A stretch of DNA of 64,000 nucleotides from Bordetella sp. LUAb4 (GTDB lineage Bacteria > Pseudomonadota > Gammaproteobacteria > Burkholderiales > Burkholderiaceae_B): contig NZ_JAHPZX010000004.1 in the NCBI RefSeq assembly GCF_021325795.1, forward strand, positions 744,001 through 808,000, written 5' to 3'. Of the stretch, positions 8,957 through 18,900 are shown piece after piece. A program made the position numbers and the translations under genes. Under the pieces are notes generated by a model. The model was not told the origin of the DNA. It ran no database searches and saw nothing but the letters and a program-made list of their open reading frames with translations. Each line of letters begins with the position of its first letter. The stretch's first letter is position 1.

Positions 8957-10417
8957 CTACCAGCCCAGCCACTGCCGGGCCAGCGTCAGGGGCCGGCGCA
9001 GCACGTAATAGATCAGCGGCACCCATACACCCTGGATACGCGCGCTGCCCATGGCGCCCAGCGGCGGGTGCACGTCGGCATCAGCGCCGCTGCCCGCGAA
9101 GCTGGCTTTGACACGGTAAGCGAGCACCCCGTCCGGCGTCAGTTCGGCGCGGTAGGCGACCGAGTCGATCTTCGCTTCATACGACACCAGCGGCGAACTC
9201 TTGGGGTACAAGGTGATGGCCTGTCCCGGTCCGACATCGACGTTGTCGGCCACGGGGATATAAGCAGTCAATTCCACGTGGGCGGGATCGGCCAGCAGCA
9301 GGATGCGTTCACCCACCGACACCGCCTTGCCCGTCCACTCATTGGGATCGCTGAACACCGCCACTCCCGCCCGCGTCGCATTGACCTGCACGCGCGCCAG
9401 TTGGGCGGCCGTATATTCCAGCTGCACCGCGCTCTGGTCCAGCTTGCCCTTCTTGTCCGCCATGTCCAGGCGATTGCGGTCGTCGGTCACCGCCAACTGC
9501 GCGATCTGGCGATACTCTTCCTGGGCAGTGTCATAGTCCTTGCGCGCCACCGCATAACGCGATTTCAGCGTGGTGGCGTCCAGCCCCAGCAAGGCCGTGC
9601 CGGCGGCGACGGTCTGGTTGGGCTGCACGTACAGCTTGTCGATCACGCCGTCTAGCGGCGCGCGCACGACGAAAGGATTCTTGGCCGTGACCTCGGCCGG
9701 CGCCAGCACCGTCAGGCGCAGCGGGATCAGGCACACCAGCACCAGCGCGATCAAGGCCCAGCGTTGCGTGCGCCCCGGACGCAGGATCTTGCGGGCATGC
9801 TCCCACAGCGACGGACGCGGCCCGAATGCCGCCAGGGCATGGCCCCACACCTGCGCCAACTCGCTCAGCAGCACCAGGTCGCTGGCTGTCCACGGTGCTT
9901 CGCGCGCGAAGACCACCGCGCCCAGCGTCTTGCCCTCGCGGCCCGGCTGCGGCAACGGCAACCAAAACCCATGCGCGGGCCACCAGGCTTCCCAATCGGC
10001 CGCCACTTCAGCCTCCACGTTCGGCGCGGCGGCTCGCAGGTCCGCGGCATTGAACGAGCGTGGGCGCACATCGGGCGGAACATCGGGACCCGCCAATGCC
10101 CCGCGGCCCAGCGCCCGGCACAGACTGTCCAGCCATTGCACATAGGGCGCATTGGCATCGCTGTGCGGCAGGCCCGAGACCGCGGCCACCTTGCCCGCCG
10201 CCGCGCCACGCCACAGCGCGGCCTGCCGATAAGGGATCAGGGACAGCGTCTCGTTGACGAGCGTGAAGCCCAGCGTGGCTTCGCTGTCGGCGGCGCGCGC
10301 CCGCGCGGCGAGTTGCCACAGCAGCGCCAGTTGTTGCGCGTCGATGTGCACCTTGTGGGCATCGGGTGTCCCCGGACCGGGAACCGCGGAGACCGAAACG
10401 TCGGGACCTGTCGCCAT
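8957..10417 (-). CDS. HlyD-family adaptor with N-terminal GAF-like domain
   Basis: A 486-aa inner-membrane protein. Residues about 25-200 form a GAF-like domain (LLWQLAARAR, LIPYRQAALWR, LGAVVFAREAPW, DLVLLSELAQVWGHAL), placed on the cytoplasmic side. One transmembrane helix follows (about 220-238, RWALIALVLVCLIPLRLTV). The periplasmic part is a HlyD membrane-fusion protein: a first lipoyl half (APLDGVIDKLYVQPNQTVAAG), a coiled-coil hairpin, and a beta-barrel domain (GERILLLADPAHVELTAYIP). The ATG lies just past the TGA of the preceding adaptor gene (10423-10425), so the two are translationally coupled. The cytoplasmic GAF-like domain is unusual in an adaptor and may sense a small molecule or dock another component. 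Confidence 0.85.
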   Translation of the reverse strand: MATGPDVSVSAVPGPGTPDAHKVHIDAQQLALLWQLAARARAADSEATLGFTLVNETLSLIPYRQAALWRGAAAGKVAAVSGLPHSDANAPYVQWLDSLCRALGRGALAGPDVPPDVRPRSFNAADLRAAAPNVEAEVAADWEAWWPAHGFWLPLPQPGREGKTLGAVVFAREAPWTASDLVLLSELAQVWGHALAAFGPRPSLWEHARKILRPGRTQRWALIALVLVCLIPLRLTVLAPAEVTAKNPFVVRAPLDGVIDKLYVQPNQTVAAGTALLGLDATTLKSRYAVARKDYDTAQEEYRQIAQLAVTDDRNRLDMADKKGKLDQSAVQLEYTAAQLARVQVNATRAGVAVFSDPNEWTGKAVSVGERILLLADPAHVELTAYIPVADNVDVGPGQAITLYPKSSPLVSYEAKIDSVAYRAELTPDGVLAYRVKASFAGSGADADVHPPLGAMGSARIQGVWVPLIYYVLRRPLTLARQWLGW

Positions 10418-10422
10418 GCCAG

Positions 10423-11283
10423 TCAACGCGACGCGAAGGTCGCCCAGCCGCTCATGCCGGGCAGCAGGTCCGGCACGCTGCCCGTGATTTCCGCGGTCAC
10501 GTCCACCGTCTGCGTAACCGGATCGACCTTGGCGCCGATGCGGGCCACCTGCGCCGGATAGGTCTTGCCCACTTCATCGACCTGCACATTCAACTTGTGG
10601 CCCGGCTTGAGCCAGGCGAGCCATTTGGAAGGCACGATCATCTTCAGTTCCAGGCGGCCGGTGTCGACGATGGTCAACACCGGCTTGCCCGGCTCGGCGA
10701 ACTGCTGCGGCGCGGCCATGCGCTTGGATACCCGCCCGTCGAAAGGCGCGGTGACGACGCACTTGCTCACCGTCGCCTGCATATAGGCGACTTCAGCATT
10801 GGCGGCCTTGGCCTTGGCGGCCGCCTGCTGGACTTCCAGTTCACCCACGGTACGCAACTGCACCAGGCGTTGGTTGACGCGCAGAAGATCGCCGGCGGCG
10901 CCGGCCTCGGCCTGCGACTTGCGCAATTGCGCGTTGAACAACGAGCAGTCCAGCGTCATCAGCGGCTGGCCCGCCTTGAAGGCGTCGCCGTCGCGCAGCG
11001 GCAGCGTGGCGATCTTGGCGGCGATCTCGCTGGAGATGTCGACTTGGTCGCGCGATACCAGCTGGATGCGGATACGGCTGTCTTCCGCCGCAGGGGCGGC
11101 ATGGTCCAGCACCGGCGCGGCAGCGGTGCCATCAGGCGGCGCGGACTGCGCCTGCGCGGCCGGCACGACCCCCGCCAAGGCCAACCCCAGCGCCAACCCG
11201 GGCGCCCGCGCAGCGGCCGCCATCATAACGAGGCAGCGCGTGAGCGCGAACCCCACCCCGCCTGCCCTCTCCATCCATTTCAT
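10423..11283 (-). CDS. Periplasmic adaptor subunit (HlyD/RND type)
   Basis: A 286-aa exported adaptor with a signal sequence (hydrophobic APGLALGLALAGVVPAAQAQ, cleavage near residue 46). Its fold order is lipoyl half (SSEIAAKIATLPLRDGDAFKAGQPL), alpha-helical hairpin (residues about 115-180), second lipoyl half (VVTAPFDGRVSKRMAAPQQFAEPG) and a beta-barrel (LTIVDTGRLELKMIVPSKW). It should bridge an inner-membrane component to the TolC-like channel encoded just upstream. It starts 27 bases after that gene and overlaps the next adaptor closely. No RND pump or ABC exporter accompanies it, so its inner-membrane partners are probably the GAF-HlyD and M50-HlyD proteins. Confidence 0.88.
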   Translation of the reverse strand: MKWMERAGGVGFALTRCLVMMAAAARAPGLALGLALAGVVPAAQAQSAPPDGTAAAPVLDHAAPAAEDSRIRIQLVSRDQVDISSEIAAKIATLPLRDGDAFKAGQPLMTLDCSLFNAQLRKSQAEAGAAGDLLRVNQRLVQLRTVGELEVQQAAAKAKAANAEVAYMQATVSKCVVTAPFDGRVSKRMAAPQQFAEPGKPVLTIVDTGRLELKMIVPSKWLAWLKPGHKLNVQVDEVGKTYPAQVARIGAKVDPVTQTVDVTAEITGSVPDLLPGMSGWATFASR

Positions 11284-11310
11284 TACGTTCTACCTCTGGT
11301 ACCGCTTAGA

Positions 11311-12861
11311 TCATCGAGCACCGGCAGCGCCGGCCTGCCCCAAGGTGGCCCAACGTTGCTGTTCGCCGCGCAGCGCCTGTTCCAACGTATTCAAGTCCTT
11401 GGCCTGGACGTTGTCCGGCACCGGATCCAGGCCCAGCGTCGCCAGCACCTGGCCGTAGGCATTCTCCAGCTCGCCATAGCTCTGGTAAAGACGCAGCTCG
11501 GACATCATCGCGCCAGTGGCCGCGCGGATCTCGTCCAGCTTGCCCTGGGCATTGGCCTGCGTGGCATTGTGGGTGTGCTGCAGGATCTGCTGGTCGACGT
11601 CGTTCATCTGTTTGAGCAGATCGAACTGGCGCTGCTTGGCGCCCAGTTGCGCGCGGGCCACGTGGACTTGCGTCAGCACCGCCATGCTCAAGGCCAGGCG
11701 CTGCGTCTTGGCCACTTCCAGCTGCGCGTCGGCGGCGCCGCGGATATTGTCGATGTTGAGCAGGTTCAACAGATTCCAGCTCACGCTCACGCCGGCCGAA
11801 CGCCAGTTGTTGTAGACCAGGAAGCTGTTGCTGTCGTAATGCTGGCCAAAGCTGAGTTCGATCCCCGGCAGCAGCTTCGCCATGGCCTTGTGCGTCTCAT
11901 TGACGCTGATGCGCTCGTTATAGCTGGCCTCGACCAGCTCCGGCCGCCGCTCCAGGGCCGTTTCTTCCATCCGCGCCATGGGCATGTCGAACTGCGGCAC
12001 CGAGAACTGCGCCGGCGGCGCCAACTGGTAGTCGCGGCCCGGGTCGACATTCATCAAGGACGCCAGGCGTGGCTTGGCTTGTTCGAGGTTGTCGCGGATA
12101 TCTTCCAGCTGGCGCATCAGGTCCAGCAAGGCATGCTGATAGTTCAGCGTGTCCATCGGCGCGCGCAGGTTCTCGCGTTGCGCCTGGCGCGAATCCTGCA
12201 AGGCGGCGCCGGCCTGGTCCAGCAGCGGCCCGATGCGATCACGCAGGCGCTGCGCGCCCGTGGCCTGCCAATAGGCTTCGCGCACCTGCTGCATCAGCAA
12301 CTGCACGACCTTGCGGCGGCGCTGCTCCAGCACCAGCACGTGATCGGCCTGCTGCTTGGCCTCGAAATAACTGACGCCGAAGTCCAGCACATTCCACGAG
12401 AACGACAGGTCCGCCGTCCGGTCGGTCTTGTCCGTCGAGTACGAAGGCGCCAGCGACTGTTCGTTGGTGAAGACGTTGGTGGAGGAGGATGCCAGCGGGT
12501 GATTGCGAGTGGTGTAACCGGCGGCGGCGGTCAGCTTGGGCAGCAGGTCGAAGTTGGACAGGTCCAGCTGGCGTTGGGCCAGCGCCTCTTCCATCATCTT
12601 CAAGCGGTGGTCGAGGTTGTAGCGTATGGCCCGCGCCATCGCTTCTTCCAGCGTGACCGGGCCTGTGATGGCTGGCTGCTGCGCGAACATCGTCGCGCGA
12701 TCGTTCTGCGCCGTCTGGGCGCGTTCTTCGGCGGTGAAAGGCTTGGGGCTGATCGCGCAGCCGGCCAGCAGCACCGTCACGAGGGACAGGGCCAGCAGTG
12801 CCGGGCGCGAGGGGTGCAGGGCCGGGCGCGAGGTGGGCACCGCCATGGTCATCGTGTTCAC
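11311..12861 (-). CDS. TolC-family outer-membrane channel lipoprotein
   Basis: About 516 aa. A lipoprotein signal (LLALSLVTVLLAGC) places the N-terminus in the outer membrane. The rest is the duplicated outer-membrane efflux fold of TolC proteins, with long helices such as LAQRQLDLSNFDLLPKL, AKQQADHVLVLEQRRRKVVQLLMQQV and a second repeat with VEASYNERISVNETHKAMAKLLPGIELSF. It supplies the exit duct for the operon. The start is set to GTG 12861 because AGAAGAG sits eight bases before it; ATG 12852 is an alternative. A longer TTG frame would overlap the adhesin stop and is rejected. It follows the adhesin gene by 50 bases. Confidence 0.9.
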   Translation of the reverse strand: MNTMTMAVPTSRPALHPSRPALLALSLVTVLLAGCAISPKPFTAEERAQTAQNDRATMFAQQPAITGPVTLEEAMARAIRYNLDHRLKMMEEALAQRQLDLSNFDLLPKLTAAAGYTTRNHPLASSSTNVFTNEQSLAPSYSTDKTDRTADLSFSWNVLDFGVSYFEAKQQADHVLVLEQRRRKVVQLLMQQVREAYWQATGAQRLRDRIGPLLDQAGAALQDSRQAQRENLRAPMDTLNYQHALLDLMRQLEDIRDNLEQAKPRLASLMNVDPGRDYQLAPPAQFSVPQFDMPMARMEETALERRPELVEASYNERISVNETHKAMAKLLPGIELSFGQHYDSNSFLVYNNWRSAGVSVSWNLLNLLNIDNIRGAADAQLEVAKTQRLALSMAVLTQVHVARAQLGAKQRQFDLLKQMNDVDQQILQHTHNATQANAQGKLDEIRAATGAMMSELRLYQSYGELENAYGQVLATLGLDPVPDNVQAKDLNTLEQALRGEQQRWATLGQAGAAGAR

Positions 12862-12911
12862 TTGGGCTGCTCTTCTACGAAAGATGGATGTGAATGATCG
12901 GGAATCAATGT

Positions 12912-15900
12912 TCAAGCGTGCGGACGATCCGCCGGCGCGTGCACCGCCGCGGCACTGGCCACGGCCACCGGCACGGCGGCGTGCAGCGACGCATGGGCGC
13001 GCGCGAATTGTTCGGAAAGCGAAGGCTTGGCGGGCGGCGCGGCATCCCTTGGATGTCCCGCCTGCGCCATGGGCATGGGGCCGGCGGCCGGCGCCGGTCC
13101 ACGTACGCCGGCGGGATCCGTATGGACGGCGCCTTCCGTGGACGCGAACGAGCGTCCGAAGATGGCCTCCGCACGAACGGCGTCCAAGGCGCCAGCGACG
13201 GCGAGGGCCGCGGCGGGATGGCCTGCCCCTGCCTCGGCTCCGGCATCCGCCTGGCCCGGGCGCTCGACGAACTGTATCGTCATCGCGCGGCGGCTCTCAC
13301 GCCCCGCCGCGTCGCGCACCACGATCTGGATCTCCAGTGGGGCGGCGCCATTGGCGGGCGCCCTGCCCTCCAGCGTGCCGCGCACCGGATCGAAGCGCAC
13401 CCAGGCCGGCAGCGGCCGGCCATCGGCCATGCGTACGCTGACATGCGCCTCCGCCGCCGCCGGCGCGCCGGCCGTACCCACGATGAGCGGCAGCGATATG
13501 GAGAAGGCCTGGTTGGGGCCGGCGACAACTCGCACCATCTGCTCGGCCTGAGCCAGGGCCAGTTCATGCAACGCAGGCGCGGGGATAGACGTCGCGGTGT
13601 CCACCGTGGTCCGGCTCAAGGAGCCATGCGCCTGCGGGCCGCCCGCGGTGCCGAAGGCATTGATGCCACCCGTATCGCCCACTTCGCCGATTTCCGTGGC
13701 GGTGAAGGTGACCGTATTGACGCCGCTAATCGCCCCGATGGCCGGCTCGTCCGTCAACGCATCCGCCACGATCAGCGGATTGGAAATCGCGTCCGTCAGG
13801 TTCATCGGGAAGAACGTGATCACATCAGGTGCTGCCATGCCTCGCGCGGCCGCGGCCGAGCCGCCCAGCGCGCCAGGCCGGCTGGCCAACCCACCTGGCG
13901 GCGCCGGCAGCAAGGAGATGAGGGCCGGCGGTACCTGGTCCGGCACCGGAGCCGGCGCGGGCGGCACTTCGTCCACGGGCGGGGTTACCACGGGCGGCGT
14001 CACCACGGGCGGCGTCACCACAGGCGGCGTCACGACGGGCGCCGCGGCGACACTGACCGTTCGCGTGAACGCGGCGCTCGTCTTGGTGCCATCGCTCACG
14101 GTGAAACTGATGCTACGGGTTGCCGTGGCGGGCGTGGTGGCCGTGTCGATGTAGGTGACTGAACGCAGTGCGGCCTGCCACTGCGCCCGCGTCGCCGAGG
14201 CGCCGGCCGAGGTCAGCGTCAGCGTACCGGATGCCGTGTCATACGACGCGGTGATGTTGCCCATCGTCGCGCCGTCATTGACGAATGCCAGTACGTCTTC
14301 GCCGGCATGGAAGCCGCCGCCGATCTTCACCGTCGCGGATGCCAGTGTCGCGTTGTCGAGATCGACCACCGAGATACCGCTGTCGATGACCAGCGGGATC
14401 GACGCCGTGTTGTCACCAAACACGAATTCTGCCGCGCCGCCACTGCCGGTGATGATGGGCGTCTGGTCGGTATCCGTGACGGTGACATCGCGCGTATGGA
14501 CGCTACTACTATTGCTGCCGTCACTGACGACGAATTCGATGCTGCGGGTCGTCGTATCCGGCGTGATCGCGGTATCGGTATAAGTGACCGCGCTCAAGGC
14601 AGCCTGCCACTGCGCCAATGTCGCGGTTGCTCCCGCCGAGGTCAACGTCAGCGTGCCGGTGGCCGGATCGTAGGTGGCGGAGATGTTGCCCATCGTCACG
14701 CCGTCGTTGGTGAAGCCCAGCACGTCCTCGCCGGCCCGGAAGCCCGCGCCCACATGCACGGTGGCGGACGCCAGCGTCGCGTTGTCCAGGTCGGCAAGCG
14801 TGATGGCGTTATCGACCGTGACAGGCGTGGACGGCGCGTTGTCGCCGGCCACGAAGGACGCCGCCCCGGTGCTGCCGCTGTTGATGACAGGCGTCTGGTT
14901 CGAGGCCGTCACGGTGACATCACGGGAAAGCGACGCGCTTGTCTTGGTACCGTCGCTGACCGCGAAGGCAATGGTGCGCGTCGCGGTATCGGGGCTGATT
15001 GCCGTATTGGTGTACGTGACCGATCGCAGCGCGGCCTGCCATTGCGCCACGCTGGCGCTGGCGCCAGCGGATTGCAAGGTCATCTCGCCGGTAGCAGCGT
15101 CGTACGTCCCGGAGATGTTGCCCATCGTCAAGCCGTCATTGGCGAAGCCGAGCACGTCCTGGCCCGCATGGAATCCGACGGCGATCTGGATAGTGGCGGA
15201 CACCATCGTGGCGTTATCGAGGTCCGAAATCGCGATGCCGTTGTCGATGACGACCGGCGTGGATACGGTGTTGTCGCCGGCGACGAACGACGTGGCCCCG
15301 GCGTTGCTCGAATCAATGATGGGGGTCTGGTCCGTGTCCGCCACCGTGACGGCGCGGGAATACGCGGCACTCGTCTTGGTGCCGTCGCTGACCGTCACCG
15401 AGATGCTGCGCGTGCTCGTATCGGGGGTGACGGCCGTATCCGTGTAGGTGACTGCCCGCAGCGCGGCCTGCCACTGTGCCAGCGTCGCCGTGGCGCCAAC
15501 CGAGGTCAGCTTCAGCGTGCCGGTGGCGGCGTCATACGAAGCGAAGATATTGCCCATCGTCGCACCGTCGTTGGTGAAGCCGAGCACATCCTCGCCCGCA
15601 TGGAAACCGGCGCCGATCTGGATCGTCGCGGATGACAGCGTGCTGCTGTCGCCGTCGGAAAGCAAGATGCCGCTGTCAATGGCGACGGGCGTGGAAGCCA
15701 CGTTGTCGCCCGCGACGAACGCTACCGAGCCGCTGCTCGTCGTGCTGATGATGGGCGTCTGGGCCGTCGCATCCACATTGACCGTGCGGCTCCAGGCCGA
15801 ACTGGTCTTGCTGCCGTCACTGATCTCGAAGCTGATGATGCGTGCCGTGGTATCCGGTGTCGAGCTCAAGTTCTGGAATTGGATGGAACGCAACGCGGCC

Positions 15901-18900
15901 TGCCACTGGGCGAGCGTTGCGAAAGCACCTGCCGACGTCAGCGTCAGCACGCCATTGGAGTACGAACCGTTGATGTTGCCCATCGTCGCTGGATTGCCGA
16001 CGAACAGCAGCACGTCGCTGCTACCGTCGAAATTGCCTATCGTGATGGTGGCGGACGTGAGCGTGGTGTTGTCGAGATCCGATACGACGATGCCGCTGTC
16101 GACAACGACGGGGGTCGAGTTCGTATTGTCGCCCTGCGTGAGCGTCACCGAACCACTGCTGCCGCTGATAAGCGGGGTCTGGTCCGTATCGGTCACGGTG
16201 ACGGTCGACGCTATCGTCGTGCTGGACTTGATGCCGTCGCTGATGGAGAAAGTGATCGTGCGCGACGCATTGTTCGGCGTGATGGCCGACGAGGTGTATG
16301 TCACCGCGCGCAATGCCTGCTGCCACTGGGCCAGGGTCGCGGTATTGCTCGAGGAAGTGAGCGTCAGCACACCGCTGCTGTAGCCGGCCACGATATCGCC
16401 GTACAGTGAGGCACTGGTGTTGGTGAACCCCAGCGCATCGGTGGCCTGGTAGTTGCCGGTGATGGTGATGGTCGCCGTATGCAGCGGTCCGCCATCCGCA
16501 TCCGCCACCGTCACGGCATTATTGATCACCACCGGGGTGGAAGACACGTTGTCGCCCGCGACGAAGCTGGCTGTGTTGCCGCCGCCACCGATGATGGGTG
16601 TCTGGTCGGTGGCCGTCACGGTAAGCGTGCGCGTCGCGACCGGACTGGTCAGGCTGCCGTCCTTGATCTGGTAGCTGATGGTGCGGGTGGCGTTCGACGG
16701 CACGACCAGGTCGCTGGTGAAGGTGATGGAGCGCAGCGCGGCCTGCCATTGCGCCAGCGACGCCGTACCGCTGGCCGAAGACAGCGTCAGCAGGCCAGTG
16801 CTCGTGGTGTAGATGGCGCTGATGTCGCCCATCGTCGCCGGATTATTGACGAACAACAGTTGGTCGTGGCTGACTTGGAAGTTGCCCGTGATCTGTACCG
16901 TCGCCGATTCGAGCGTGGTGCTGCTACCGTCGCTGATAGTAATGCCGGGGTCGACGGCAACCGGCGTCGACCCGGTGTTATCGCCCGTCACGAAAGAGGC
17001 CGAGCCGGAATCCGTGATCACGGCGGGACCGGCCGTCACGATCACGCTGTGATGCAAGGCGCTGCTGGTCTTGGTGCCGTCGGAGATAGTAAACGTGATG
17101 TCGCGCGTGCCGCCGGTAGTGGACGACGAAGCGGCGAACGTGACGGCGTCCAGCGCGGCCTGCCACTGGGCTATCGTGGCGGTACCGCTCCCCGAGGACA
17201 AGGACAGTGCGTGGGTGGTGGGGTTGTACGACTTCTGGATGTCACCGTAGAGCGTGGCGTTGTCGTTGGTGAAATCGAGGGTATCGCCGGCCACGTAGCC
17301 GCTGGCTATCGTCACCGTCGCCGTCGCCAGCGAAGCGTTGTCGGCATCACTGACGTGGATATTGGCGTCTACCGCGGAAGCGGTGGTGCCGGCCAGATAA
17401 TTCGTGCTGGTGGCGCCGCCTTCGGTGAGTACCGGCGTCTGGTCGGTGGCGATGACGGCCACATTGCGGGTCGCGATGTTGCTGGCGAACGTGCCATCGT
17501 TGAACGAAAACGAAATCGTGCGCGTCGTGGTATTGAGATTCGGGGAAGTCAGCGAACTGTAGAAAGTGACTGACTCCAGCGCCGCCTGCCATTGCGCAAT
17601 GGTCGCCGTGCCGGCACCGGTGGAAAGGGTCAGCGTGCCGGTCGAGGAATCGTAAATGCCCGTAATGCCGCTCTGGGCAGTAAAGCCCAATACGTCGCCG
17701 GTTTGGATATTGGTGATCTGGATCGTGGCGTTCTTGGCGGTTGCGCTGCCACCATCGGAAAGCGTCAAACCTGGGTCTATTGCGACCGGCGCGCCACCCG
17801 CGCCCACGCCGTTGTCGGCCGCCGACCAAGAGGCACTGCCGCTACTCGTGGCGACGGAGGGACCCGTGTCCTGGTACGTCAGATTGTCCAGCGTTGGCTC
17901 GAACGCGCCGGAGTCATTCTGGTCTATCAACGAGAAAGAGAGGATGTTGTTGAAGGCGGAACCCAGCTGGGACGCCACGTTGCCCACGAATCCGCCGACA
18001 GCGGCAGTGGCGAGTTGAATCAGTGCACTGCTCGTGCCGTTGGCGTAATGCGCCTGGATGTAGAGATCGCCATTGAACGAGCTGAGATCGAAGCCCATCA
18101 GGTTGAACGTGTGGCCGTTCGACAGCGAGATGGTCACGTTGCTCATCGCCGAGGCGCCGTCGGCGTTGATCATCAGCACACCGTCCGTCGGTGTGTCCAT
18201 GAGATCGCTCCATCCTTGCGGCGAATTGGAGGTGTTGTAGGCGAAGCTGTTCGCGGCTTGGTCGAACGTGTAGACGATTCCGTCCAGGGCGAACTGAGAC
18301 GACCCGATCGCGGCGAAATTATTATCGGCGGCGGTATCGTAGGACTCCGCGGTCACGGCCAGCAGCGTGTCGTACCGCGCCTGCGCGGCGGCCGATTCGA
18401 TCACGGCCGTGTGCACCGCGCCCGACTGGTATTCCAGCGTCCAGTCGCCACCCAGGGCAGCAGCGCCGGTCGCGTCGGTGGACGCCGCGACATTCAGATG
18501 CGTCAGCGCGGCGATCTCTTGCACCAATTGCTGGCCGGCCACGCTCTGTGCCACGTCGCAACCGTAGATCAGGAAATCGCCACCGGGATTCATCGCGGCG
18601 CCGATGCGGGCCAGTTGCGCGCTCTCGGCGAGCAGGTCGGAAGCATTCAGCGTGGTCGATCCCGCGTGGACCGTGCCGTCGCTGCCGTGCGAAATCAGAT
18701 GGATGGCGTCCGCGCCCGGGTGGGCCTGCAGATAATCCGCCATCTGCGCGAAGCCGTCCGAGGTGCTCTTCAAGATGACGTACTCGGTGCCTTGCGGCAG
18801 GCCATCGATCAGGGTCTGCATGTTCGCGACGGTGGAATCGATGAAGACCACTGAACGCGAACCAGCGCCGCTGGTCACGGCATTGACGACCAGGAAGGTT

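Noticed and set aside
7362-12897. Long plus-strand frames across the adaptor and TolC genes
   Set aside because: They oppose well-supported genes and have the Arg/Gln/His-rich composition typical of GC-rich antisense frames.
14044-17847. Regular repeats considered as a CRISPR array
   Set aside because: The units are about 427 bp, coding and without distinct spacers. No short repeat-spacer array or cas gene exists in the window.
12894-18854. Plus-strand frames of 250-440 residues across the adhesin gene
   Set aside because: Antisense shadows of a repetitive gene; their repetition mirrors the real repeats.
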